Assembly (NCBI RefSeq): GCF_003967515.1
Contig: NZ_BIFQ01000001.1
Span: forward strand, 620,001-684,000
Source: Dictyobacter aurantiacus
Lineage (GTDB): Bacteria > Chloroflexota > Ktedonobacteria > Ktedonobacterales > Ktedonobacteraceae
DNA: 64,000 bases
Direction: 5' to 3'
Part shown: piece by piece, positions 17,815 through 24,931 of the stretch
How the letters are laid out: each line of letters starts with the position of its first letter
Position numbering within the stretch: position 1 is the stretch's first letter
Program-made: the position numbers and the translations under genes
Notes under the pieces: generated by a model
The model's input: only the letters and a program-made list of their open reading frames with translations
The model's database searches: none
What the model was told of the DNA's origin: nothing

Positions 17815-18337
17815 GGGCTCCTCCTCCTTCACCCCCACCCTCACCTCCACTTCCGCCGTGATCGCCACCAACACCGCCATGTCCATCATCACCACCCACT
17901 CCGGATGCACCTGGCCTGGGATTTACGCCGTCATCGCTTGGCACCCAGCCACCACGGCTTGGATACCAGAGATAGTGGCCACCGCTGCTGTTTGTGCACG
18001 AAATGGGCTTGCTACTGCTGCTATCATTGGTCGCTGTAGGAGTTGGACAGGGAACATCGCTGGTGGAACCGCAGCCACCAAGGGTTCCCAGTAGGGCCGC
18101 CCCCAGGCTGACAGCCGAAATCAGGCGCGCGATATGCCCCGAAAGCTGGCGGCTACCGCCCTCAGAGGTATGAGCGATAGACTTTACCGCTCCATCACGA
18201 ATAACCGAGAAAAAAGGAGCTTCAACCTCAGTGCTCCCCGCTATACCAGGTATAGATTGCGGAGTCTGCTCTTGCATATCATGACAATCTGGAGCCGTCC
18301 ACGTCGTCGGCCGCAACGATGATGATTCTTCAAACAT
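17789..18337 (-). CDS. Gly/His-rich lipoprotein-like protein upstream of the ATP-grasp gene
   Basis: The 182-residue protein has a Ser/Thr-rich first 65 residues, one hydrophobic segment ending in a lipobox-like LGTLGGCG, and a low-complexity tail of about 50 residues very rich in Gly and His (GGDDGHGG, GGAHGGGGEGG). The late position of the lipobox-like site means it may instead be a single-pass protein, or that the true start lies further in. The tail could bind metal or interact with the wall. The gene overlaps the ATP-grasp gene by 26 nt, so the products probably act together, like YgiB with YgiC. The Shine-Dalgarno signal is weak. Confidence 0.65.
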   Translation of the reverse strand: MFEESSSLRPTTWTAPDCHDMQEQTPQSIPGIAGSTEVEAPFFSVIRDGAVKSIAHTSEGGSRQLSGHIARLISAVSLGAALLGTLGGCGSTSDVPCPTPTATNDSSSSKPISCTNSSGGHYLWYPSRGGWVPSDDGVNPRPGASGVGGDDGHGGVGGDHGGSGGEGGGEGGGAHGGGGEGG

Positions 18338-18426
18338 ATACTTTTTCTCTTTTTATTAAAAAAAGTTAATAATTATAGAATAAGATATATATACTCTATT
18401 TTATATTGAAATGCAAGCATGTTGTT

Positions 18427-18489
18427 TTTCTTGTATTGTGGCAGAAAAGGGTCGGCGATGCCGGCCCTTTTCTGCCACAATACAAGAAA
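18427..18489 (-). terminator. Very long hairpin (30-bp stem) upstream of the lipoprotein gene
   Basis: The arms 18427-18456 and 18460-18489 pair over 30 bp with one mismatch around a 3-nt loop. The hairpin begins 10 nt after the stop of the small protein gene at 18499 on the reverse strand and ends in a T-rich stretch. It is therefore most likely that gene's terminator, insulating the downstream lipoprotein gene. Confidence 0.6.
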
Positions 18490-18498
18490 CATCGTGCA

Positions 18499-19026
18499 TC
18501 AAGGATGCAGGTCATTCTGATTTTTTTCGCTAAGGATGCGAAGTGCGTGGGCAACATCGGCATCGATAACCTGTGAATCAGCGTGCACCGCGCTAATGCC
18601 TTCCGAGGTAAAAGCCGTGCCAGGTTGAGAGCTATCTTCAATCCTCATCCGCGCACCTGGTGCGGGAGCGAAAGAGAGATGAGGATGGCTCGCATAGTCG
18701 TAACCGCCATGGCTGATAAGGATAACTTTCGCCTGCTCAACATATATCCCCGCCCGGACCACCAGCAATGTCATCCCGGCCTCGTAAGCACGTTCATAAA
18801 AGTGTATCTCTGTCAGGGGAGTTCCAATCGACTCCAGATCAGCTTCGAGCTCCTCAAAGCTCTCATAGCGACGACTAAACATGTGTAAAAGCTTCCAGTG
18901 GTCCGTCTTGCGTGTGCACTGGATAGATTTGCGCGAAATGCCACACTGGTGTAGCTGATTAATCGCATGTTCCGCATGAGCGTAATTATCAAAAACGGCG
19001 ATGAGAGGCTTCGATAGCATAAACAT
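18499..19026 (-). CDS. Small stress-type protein (general stress protein 17M-like domain)
   Basis: The 175-residue soluble protein starts LSKPLIAVFDNYAHAEHAINQLHQCGIS, the beta-alpha pattern of proteins annotated as general stress protein 17M or heat-induced YflT-like. It goes on with SFEELEADLESIGTPLTEIHFYERAYEAGMTLLVV, another ferredoxin-like half. The C-terminal 60 residues are polar and probably disordered. ATG 19026 is chosen because AAGGAGG (19033-19039) precedes it by 6 nt; two other in-frame ATGs lie nearby. The biochemical role is unknown. Confidence 0.65.
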   Translation of the reverse strand: MFMLSKPLIAVFDNYAHAEHAINQLHQCGISRKSIQCTRKTDHWKLLHMFSRRYESFEELEADLESIGTPLTEIHFYERAYEAGMTLLVVRAGIYVEQAKVILISHGGYDYASHPHLSFAPAPGARMRIEDSSQPGTAFTSEGISAVHADSQVIDADVAHALRILSEKNQNDLHP

Positions 19027-19218
19027 CACCATCCTCCTTCTCATGATCCACAAATACAGTTCTATCTCTGCGAAATCCCGATAGCTTCTCTGTTGTCACG
19101 AGAAAATTGGAAGAAAGGAGACAAGCTATGAAAATCTGGATTGCTCCACCTTCCATAGCTCGGCTAGAGACACAATATTCAAACGTATAAACGCGCCTAT
19201 CATCGCTGTAAGGCAACA

Positions 19219-19332
19219 CTACGAGGCCTGCTGCTTATCCATGATCCGCTTTAATACACCGAGCAGGGCGATGGTGCCAAACCACGCGCCCGTAATCAAC
19301 CAGTTGCGCTTCTTTGCACGCGAGTCATTCAT
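19219..19332 (-). CDS. 37-residue membrane miniprotein
   Basis: A short reading frame, MNDSRAKKRNWLITGAWFG and on, encodes a basic N-terminus, one hydrophobic helix of about 16 residues (WLITGAWFGTIALLGV) and a polar tail ending KQQAS. A perfect AGGAGG (19339-19344) lies 6 nt before the ATG. It sits between the stress-type gene and the hypothetical gene ending at 19347, on the same strand. Size and composition suggest a small membrane-associated regulator or subunit; no family is recognised. Confidence 0.6.
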   Translation of the reverse strand: MNDSRAKKRNWLITGAWFGTIALLGVLKRIMDKQQAS

Positions 19333-19346
19333 GAGGTACCTCCTAT

Positions 19347-20174
19347 TTACACATCCTGGCGTTTTTTCTGTACCTCCGGATCTGCGAAACGATCTTTCAT
19401 AAGATTATTATACGCCGACGAAGTCATGTCTTGATAGTTCGGAATCACTGTTTCGGCCAGAGGTTGTGGATCAGTGCGCGCTTGCTGAACGGGCGAGGTG
19501 CGCTGCGCTGCAGGGTTGCTGGGACGGTCCATGGTCTGGCGCCCCATTGTATTCATCACCAGCATATTCCGCTCAGCCAGTACCTGGTGAGGAACAAATG
19601 TATAGAGTGGACTCTGCATGTCCGCACGCTGCTGCTCAATCTGATCCGGCCGATGCCCATACTCTGCGCAGGCCTGCTGGACCTGCCGCGAAAGCTCTTC
19701 CGAGGAAAGCGCAAAGAGGGCATCTAGCATCCGGGTCAGGTTGTTCTGACGGTTAAGCATCACCTTACGGCCATAGATCAGGCGCTGTATCTGCGTCTCC
19801 GCTGTATCCGCTCGCCGAGCCTCTTGAATCTGCCTGGTAATCTCAACAATAGGCAGCATATCTAATTTGCGATAGAGAAAAGCGACGACGGCCGCGACAT
19901 CCCCATCTTCCTGCCAGTTCTGCAATAGACTCAGGCAGAATAGACCATCATATTCTTTGACTGTACGCGGGATACTCAACAGGCTGGTCTTGCATTCACT
20001 GGTCCACAGCGCATGCAGGTAACGCACAACATCGGCGACCGAAAGTGAGTCAAAACGCTGCTGCCCCTGTACCTGTTCAATAAAAAGAAAGGAACGCTCA
20101 AATTCAGGCTGCAACTGCTCGAAGGCAGCCAGTTTCTGCACCACCAGTTCTGGCGGATCGGTCCGCACGGACAT
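19347..20174 (-). CDS. Hypothetical alpha-helical protein
   Basis: I do not recognise this 275-residue protein. Residues 1-190 are predicted mostly helical (ELVVQKLAAFEQLQPEFERSF, VADVVRYLHALWTSE, DVAAVVAFLYRKLDMLPIVEI), and the C-terminal 80 residues are polar and probably disordered, with many Gln, Thr and Pro. No catalytic motif, signal peptide or membrane helix is visible. The ORF is open to 20291, but ATG 20174 has AAAGGGGAAG just upstream and lies outside the hairpin at 20250-20315. The next gene on the strand encodes the 37-residue miniprotein. Confidence 0.6.
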   Translation of the reverse strand: MSVRTDPPELVVQKLAAFEQLQPEFERSFLFIEQVQGQQRFDSLSVADVVRYLHALWTSECKTSLLSIPRTVKEYDGLFCLSLLQNWQEDGDVAAVVAFLYRKLDMLPIVEITRQIQEARRADTAETQIQRLIYGRKVMLNRQNNLTRMLDALFALSSEELSRQVQQACAEYGHRPDQIEQQRADMQSPLYTFVPHQVLAERNMLVMNTMGRQTMDRPSNPAAQRTSPVQQARTDPQPLAETVIPNYQDMTSSAYNNLMKDRFADPEVQKKRQDV

Positions 20175-20249
20175 AACACTTCCCCTTTCCGCTATGCACA
20201 AACATGAGCTACTCTTAAAGCACGTCTGAAGGCGTTCAGAAGGAGACAA

Positions 20250-20315
20250 AAAGATAGAGAGCGAGGTGCGCAAATGGGGCCGGAGCCCCATTTGCGCACC
20301 TCGCTCTCTATCTTT
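20250..20315 (-). terminator. 31-bp perfect-stem terminator of the cysteine operon
   Basis: The arms 20250-20280 and 20285-20315 are perfectly complementary around a 4-nt loop. On the reverse strand the stem begins 6 nt after the JAMM stop codon and ends in TTTTT. This is the strongest terminator-like structure of the region. Confidence 0.75.
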
Positions 20316-20321
20316 GGGGTA

Positions 20322-20747
20322 CTAGTCGATAGCGATCTTGCCTTCGGTCACCTGGCCCTGGACGTCGATCTTGAAGACGCGGGCGTAGGGCGGCTCGGGA
20401 TGGTGACGGTGAGAGAAGATAATATAGAGGTAGCCGCTGCGTCTGGCATAATCGATGTCGCGTGGAGAAGGATAGGCTTCGGTGATCGGGTGCGAATGAT
20501 AATAGATCAGTTCTCCATCATAGGTATCGATATCATCATAGATGCGTATCAGATCTGTTTCGCCGATGATCGAGAAGTCATCCGGTCGCTCGGCGGCGTT
20601 GGCGGTTGGATAGTGCTTGATCGTCCGCCCATCGACGCTCCCTAGCGCGCCACAGGTTTCATTGGGATATCCACTGCTCACATGCTCGACCATCTCTTGA
20701 TAAATGGTCGAAGGAACATGCACCACAAAACTTGTTTCAGCTACCAT
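20322..20747 (-). CDS. JAMM/MPN+ zinc protease (Mec-like)
   Basis: The 141-residue protein carries the JAMM zinc motif: E30 (NETCG), H84 and H86 (HSHP), S94 and D97 (SPRD). Such enzymes cut isopeptide or C-terminal peptide bonds next to a Gly-Gly carrier end. In Mycobacterium tuberculosis the homologue Mec releases cysteine from the carrier CysO. Here the gene is the last of an operon E1-rhodanese, CysO-like carrier, CysM, JAMM, and its start overlaps the cysM end by 7 nt. The likely job is freeing cysteine, and perhaps trimming the carrier's extra C-terminal Arg. Confidence 0.88.
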   Translation of the reverse strand: MVAETSFVVHVPSTIYQEMVEHVSSGYPNETCGALGSVDGRTIKHYPTANAAERPDDFSIIGETDLIRIYDDIDTYDGELIYYHSHPITEAYPSPRDIDYARRSGYLYIIFSHRHHPEPPYARVFKIDVQGQVTEGKIAID

Positions 20748-21676
20748 AAGATTTTTGCCTCTAATGTATCTTCGATCTGCTCAATCGGGAGCGTCCAGAG
20801 ATCTTCACTCAGGTACTTCCAGCCACCATCAGGCAGCAGGGCGACGATCTTGCCCCGATCCATACTATCGGCCACACGTAAGGCCGCGTGGAGAGAAGCG
20901 CCACACGATGGTCCGGCGAAGATGCCCTCTTGATCCTTTAACTGACGCGTGCGCTGAATAGAATCGATGCTGGAGACCAGTATCTTGCCATCCAGCATCG
21001 ATTGATCCAGTACAGGAGGCACAAAACCATCCTGCAGGCTGCGCAGACCCTGCACCCCTTCGCCCTGCTGCGGCTCGGCCGCGACGACCTTGATGGCGGG
21101 ATTGTATTCTTTCAGGCGGCGGGCGGTCCCGGTCAGGGTACCACCAGTCCCCAGGCCTGCTACAAACACATCAATGTCGGGGAGGTCCTGGATAATTTCA
21201 ACCGCCGTGGTCTCGTAGTGGGCACGGGGATTGGCCGGATTGCCATACTGGTACAGCATCACGTAGCGGTCATCGGCCTCAGCCAGTTCCCTGGCCATTT
21301 TCACCGCTCCATTACTACCCAGGCGACCATCGGAATAGATGATTTTTGCGCCATACAGCTCAAGCATCTTCTGGCGTTCACTCGTTACATTATCCGGCAG
21401 TACAGCGACAAACTGATATCCCTTAATACGAGCAATCATCGCCAGGGCGATACCGGTATTGCCACTTGTTGGCTCCAGCAAGATCGAACCTGGATGTAGC
21501 TTCCCGGCCGCCTCTGCCTCCTCGATCATCTTCTTCGCTACCCGGTCCTTCACGCTGCCTGTAGGATTGCTGCCCTCAAGCTTGGCATAAATCTCCACCC
21601 CCGGTCGCGGGCTGAAGCTCTTTAGCTCAACAAGTGGCGTGTTTCCAATTGTTTCCAGGAGGCTGCCATAGCGCAT
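20741..21676 (-). CDS. cysM: Cysteine synthase B-type (CysM, carrier-dependent)
   Basis: The 311-residue PLP enzyme transfers a thiocarboxylate or sulfide sulfur to an activated serine. K43 in NPTGSVKDR binds PLP; EPTSGNTGIALAM is the substrate loop and GLGTGGTLTGT binds the PLP phosphate. The sequence closely follows mycobacterial CysM, including the C-terminal GGWKYLSEDLW segment that is typical of the CysO-dependent form. At the position of the phosphoserine-contacting Arg220 of that enzyme (as I align it by eye) there is Gln203 in EPQQGEG. This hints at O-acetylserine use. It lies between the carrier and JAMM genes. Confidence 0.9.
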   Translation of the reverse strand: MRYGSLLETIGNTPLVELKSFSPRPGVEIYAKLEGSNPTGSVKDRVAKKMIEEAEAAGKLHPGSILLEPTSGNTGIALAMIARIKGYQFVAVLPDNVTSERQKMLELYGAKIIYSDGRLGSNGAVKMARELAEADDRYVMLYQYGNPANPRAHYETTAVEIIQDLPDIDVFVAGLGTGGTLTGTARRLKEYNPAIKVVAAEPQQGEGVQGLRSLQDGFVPPVLDQSMLDGKILVSSIDSIQRTRQLKDQEGIFAGPSCGASLHAALRVADSMDRGKIVALLPDGGWKYLSEDLWTLPIEQIEDTLEAKILW

Positions 21677-21690
21677 ACGTCTTCTCTCTC

Positions 21691-21963
21691 CTAGCGTCCA
21701 CCAGCCATGGCTGGCAGCAAAGTAATGGTATCGTTCGTGCCTACCTCGGTCTGCAGACCTTGTAGATAGCGAACATCTTGATCATTGACATAGACATTGA
21801 CGAAACGGCTCAGATCCTGCTCGGGCTGAATCTGCTCCTTCAGGGAAGGATGAACCTGATACAGATTGCTCAGGACCTCAGCCAGGGTTGCGCCTTGCGC
21901 ACTGACCTGTTTGGAGCCGCCCGCATACGAGCGCAGTACCGGTGCTAAACGAATATTTGCCAT
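21691..21963 (-). CDS. cysO: ThiS/MoaD-like sulfur carrier (CysO-like) with GGR tail
   Basis: The 90-residue beta-grasp protein should carry sulfur as a C-terminal thiocarboxylate. It shows the MoaD/CysO pattern: NIRLAPVLRSYAGG, then ATLAEVLSNLYQVHPSLKEQI, FVNVYVNDQDVRYLQGLQT and DTITLLPAMAGG. After Gly-Gly there is one extra residue, Arg, before the TAG stop at 21691-21693. Carriers used directly end in GG, so the Arg must be removed before adenylation, presumably by the operon's JAMM protease. It is 14 nt upstream of cysM. Confidence 0.9.
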   Translation of the reverse strand: MANIRLAPVLRSYAGGSKQVSAQGATLAEVLSNLYQVHPSLKEQIQPEQDLSRFVNVYVNDQDVRYLQGLQTEVGTNDTITLLPAMAGGR

Positions 21964-22049
21964 GATGCTTTCTCCAGCTTTTCGAATTTTTGCTTTTTTG
22001 ATTTTTCGTATCCGACCACCACCCGGTGGTGAAATAAGGTGGGAGCACA

Positions 22050-22092
22050 GGCCCCCGTACTCCCAGGCGGAGAACGTTATGCTCTCCGCCTA
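22050..22092 (-). promoter_or_regulatory. Hairpin between the E1-rhodanese and carrier genes
   Basis: A GC-rich stem-loop of about 8 bp (GGCGGAGA...TCTCCGCC, 22061-22085 region) lies in the 149-nt gap between the E1 gene stop at 22113 and the carrier start at 21963. It lacks a T tract and may tune expression of the downstream genes or stabilise the transcript. Confidence 0.4.
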
Positions 22093-22112
22093 CCTTTATT
22101 GCTATCAATACG

Positions 22113-23291
22113 TTACGCGGGAATCGCGCAAACGTCCGCATAGGTTGGCAGATCTTCTGGATGCCCATGCTCACCACAGGCGGCGCAGTTAGGATCACGG
22201 AAGAGCTTTAGCTCCATGAACTCGCCCGCCAGTGCATCATAGGTTAGCAGGCGGCCAACCAGGGGCTCACCGATACCCAGCAAGACCTTGATGGCCTCGG
22301 TTGCCTGCAGAAGTCCAATGATACCAGGCAACACACCCAGGACACCGGCCTCGGCACAGCTAGGCGCCAGTGCTGCTGGTGGTGGCTCAGGATACATACA
22401 GCGATAGCAGGGGCCCTCGTAGGGCTTAAACACCGTTACCTGTCCCTCGAAACGGAACACACTGCCATGGATTACCGGCTTGTTGAAGAGCAGTGCCGCA
22501 TCGTTGAGCAGGTAGCGCGTCGGGAAGTTATCGGTGCCATCAATGATCAGATCATATTCAGAAACCAGCTGCTTGACGTTGTTCTCGTCCAGACGCTCAA
22601 TATAGGTAATAACATTGACATCAGGGTTGAGCGCATTGATGGTTGTACGGGCCGATTCAGCCTTATACTGGCCAATGCGCTCGGTGTTGTGGATTACCTG
22701 GCGCTGCAGGTTACTATCATCAACCACATCGGCATCGATAATGCCAATGGTGCCAACGCCGGCCGCGGCCAGATACAGAGCCGCAGGAGAACCCAGGCCA
22801 CCCGCGCCGATGAAAAGTACTTTGGAGTCGAGCAGCTTTAACTGACCCTGCTCACCAACCTCCGGCACGAGCAGATGGCGGCTATAGCGCTTTGACTGGG
22901 CATCGTTCAATGTGCGCGGCTGCGTAAAACCCAGACCACTGCCCTTCCACTGGCCAAAGCCACCAGCCATCGATACGACATCCTGATAGCCCATCTGCTG
23001 TAAGGTGCTTGCTGCCATGAGTGAACGCACGCCGCCAGCACAATACAGGACAACCTTCTTTGATTTATCGGGAACCGTCTCTTCGATCTGCGACTCAAGA
23101 TGTCCCCGCGGAACATGTATAGCCCCGGGAATGTATCCTTCATTCCACTCGGTCTTCTCACGCACATCTACCAGTGTGAAATCTGCATTTCCCTGCTTAC
23201 GCTGGTTTAATACCTCATTCACCTGCGATGCAGACCATTCGGGTACATGTTGCCGTGCTTGCCGCAATATCTCGCGAAAAGCATCACCCAT
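22113..23291 (-). CDS. Rhodanese-E1 fusion (MoeZ/ThiF-like carrier activator, N-terminal rhodanese)
   Basis: The 392-residue protein has a rhodanese domain first (about residues 20-118, active C84 in YCAGGVRS) and a ThiF/MoeB domain second (about 130-385). The E1 part has the ATP loop IGAGGLGSPAALYLAAAGVG, DDSNLQRQ, DGTDNFPTRYLLND, and two CxxC zinc pairs (CYRC, CAAC). It should adenylate the carrier C-terminus and pass sulfur to it. In MoeZ and eukaryotic Uba4/MOCS3 the rhodanese is C-terminal, so the domain order is reversed here. GAGGTGA precedes the ATG. It is the first gene of the cysteine operon. Confidence 0.9.
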   Translation of the reverse strand: MGDAFREILRQARQHVPEWSASQVNEVLNQRKQGNADFTLVDVREKTEWNEGYIPGAIHVPRGHLESQIEETVPDKSKKVVLYCAGGVRSLMAASTLQQMGYQDVVSMAGGFGQWKGSGLGFTQPRTLNDAQSKRYSRHLLVPEVGEQGQLKLLDSKVLFIGAGGLGSPAALYLAAAGVGTIGIIDADVVDDSNLQRQVIHNTERIGQYKAESARTTINALNPDVNVITYIERLDENNVKQLVSEYDLIIDGTDNFPTRYLLNDAALLFNKPVIHGSVFRFEGQVTVFKPYEGPCYRCMYPEPPPAALAPSCAEAGVLGVLPGIIGLLQATEAIKVLLGIGEPLVGRLLTYDALAGEFMELKLFRDPNCAACGEHGHPEDLPTYADVCAIPA

Positions 23292-23348
23292 GTTACATCA
23301 CCTCAATGTTGACTAAGTATATCAAATTTGTTTTTATCTAACTAACCA

Positions 23349-23379
23349 AAGAGTACCATGTAAGATTTTTTCTTGTCAA
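23349..23379 (-). promoter_or_regulatory. Putative promoter of the cysteine operon
   Basis: On the reverse strand TTGACA (23374-23379) is followed after about 18 bp by TACTCT. A second -10-like TATACT lies about 30 bp further down, near 23310. Either would give a short leader to the E1-rhodanese gene. The remainder of the 23292-23604 gap holds only the hairpin at 23540. Confidence 0.35.
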
Positions 23380-23539
23380 GAAAGCTGAGCTAACTACCGT
23401 TCTTCATGGGGCCCATCTGGTTTGTTGAAGGTAGCGAAAAGGAAGGAAAATAGAGCAGGGATAGAATTTATCCCTGACCTTTACGCTCTCATGTATATCA
23501 ACACTCTGCCAGCAGCTATTATTCCAGATAAGCGGCATT

Positions 23540-23598
23540 TCAAAGACAAATCCACACCGCCTGGCCAAATCGATCAGGCGGTGTGGATTTGTCTTTGA
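23540..23598 (-). terminator. 24-bp perfect-stem hairpin after the HEAT-repeat gene
   Basis: The arms 23540-23563 and 23575-23598 pair perfectly with an 11-nt loop, 7 nt downstream of the HEAT-repeat stop codon on the reverse strand. It probably terminates that gene and insulates the downstream cysteine operon. Confidence 0.6.
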
Positions 23599-23604
23599 TC
23601 GGGT

Positions 23605-24702
23605 TCACTCGGTCGCGGATAATTCGCGCGTCGATGACTGTAATACTTTGTCCTGCTCTATATGCCGCAGCGTTTTTTGGGCGGTATATCCGGTACCGAT
23701 TTTGAAAGATGATTGCTGCATTTCCTGCACTAGCGGTGACAGATAGGGCTGCAATCTGCGATAGCGCAGGTAAAGCTGATGCAATACATATGAACCTGTC
23801 TCGGCCAACCAGGGAGAAGTGTCGGAGTTTATCAATACCTGCAAAGTTGGCACAACGGTCAATTTACCAAATTGAATAAGTTCTTTGGCGGCCATCCAGG
23901 CCACACCGTGGTCCGGATCGTTCAAGCTCTGAGCAAGGACGGGGACGGCCCTGGCGTCGTTGATTTCACCCAGGGCGCGCACGCAATGCCAGCGCGTCCA
24001 GGCTGAGACGCTACTACACTCGGCGATCAACGCCGGTACGGCCGGTCCACCTATCTGCACCAGCGCCTGAAAGATCTGCGTCCCCACAAACTCATCAGCG
24101 CTATGCAGGGCCTCCAGTAGCTCCGGCACCGCCGCAGCAGCGCGCATGCGTCCCAGAGACCTGGCCGCCTGCAGGCGCACCACAGGAACAGCGTCCTTCA
24201 AGGCCTCAATCAGCACCGGTACATCATGCTGATTTCCAATCAGGCCTAGAATGTAGGCCGAGTTCTCGCGCATGTGGAAATTGGGAGACCGCATGCCAGC
24301 CAGCAAAACCTCGCGCGCTCGTTGACTATCCATGCCCGCTCCCGGCATAAAAAGGGTACGCAGGCGTGTACGAGCATAAGGTGAACGTAGAGGCAGCGGT
24401 ACCGCGAATGGTTTACCAGCCCAGGTACCCAGAGCAATAAATTCCAGTAGATTGCGAGCCAGGCGATCATCATTCAATGAAGAGACGGCAATCACTGCGC
24501 GTGGATCATTTTTAAGGATCCAGATCATCAAGCGCCAGGCAGCGCCACGATGGCCCTCGGCGGCCTGTTCGGCTAAGACCTGTGGGGGAGTCTCTCCCAT
24601 TGGTGGTGTAATATCAGAAGCCGGTGGCATTGAAGCCGGGATGGGTTGCTGCTCTATATTATGGGAATTTTGCGTATAAGGATCCGAATGGGGCGTCATC
24701 AT
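23605..24702 (-). CDS. HEAT-repeat (PBS-lyase-like) protein
   Basis: The 365-residue soluble protein has a Pro-rich, probably disordered first 35 residues and then at least six helical HEAT-like repeats, for example RSPNFHMRENSAYILGLIGN, DAVPVVRLQAARSLGRMRA, SAWTRWHCVRALGEINDARAV and DPDHGVAWMAAKELIQFG. Such proteins are usually scaffolds for protein binding. AGGAGAG before ATG 24702 supports the start. No enzymatic motif is present and the neighbours give no partner. Confidence 0.8.
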   Translation of the reverse strand: MMTPHSDPYTQNSHNIEQQPIPASMPPASDITPPMGETPPQVLAEQAAEGHRGAAWRLMIWILKNDPRAVIAVSSLNDDRLARNLLEFIALGTWAGKPFAVPLPLRSPYARTRLRTLFMPGAGMDSQRAREVLLAGMRSPNFHMRENSAYILGLIGNQHDVPVLIEALKDAVPVVRLQAARSLGRMRAAAAVPELLEALHSADEFVGTQIFQALVQIGGPAVPALIAECSSVSAWTRWHCVRALGEINDARAVPVLAQSLNDPDHGVAWMAAKELIQFGKLTVVPTLQVLINSDTSPWLAETGSYVLHQLYLRYRRLQPYLSPLVQEMQQSSFKIGTGYTAQKTLRHIEQDKVLQSSTRELSATE

Positions 24703-24776
24703 AAGCTCTCCTGAACAGGATGAAACAACGCACCGTCAGAGAGGAAGATCCTAAAAAGAGACTACACTAAAGTATA

Positions 24777-24927
24777 TCATATTCTCACCTCACGGATGCT
24801 ATACATCCATGGGGTGATTGAGGGAATAGCGTGGGTGACTTGATCGTGCCCCCAGCACGCTCGCCCACACCCCGGCAGGAGGACTAGCCGTCCTCCTGCA
24901 CTCGTATCCGTGGAGTGAGAATATAAT
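24777..24927. repeat. Imperfect inverted-repeat element
   Basis: The edges (ATATTCTCACCTCACGGATG at left and the reverse complement of ATCCGTGGAGTGAGAATAT at right) form an inverted repeat of about 20 bp with a few mismatches, enclosing some 110 bp. Inside is a 10-bp hairpin, GCAGGAGGAC tagc GTCCTCCTGC. It lies 5 bp from the molybdenum hydroxylase stop and may act as terminator or be a small mobile remnant. Confidence 0.45.
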
Positions 24928-24931
24928 CAGC

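Noticed and set aside
17815..17910. 32-residue N-terminal extension of the ATP-grasp protein
   Set aside because: It is the complement frame of the Gly/His repeat region of the upstream gene; the strong ribosome site favours ATG 17814.
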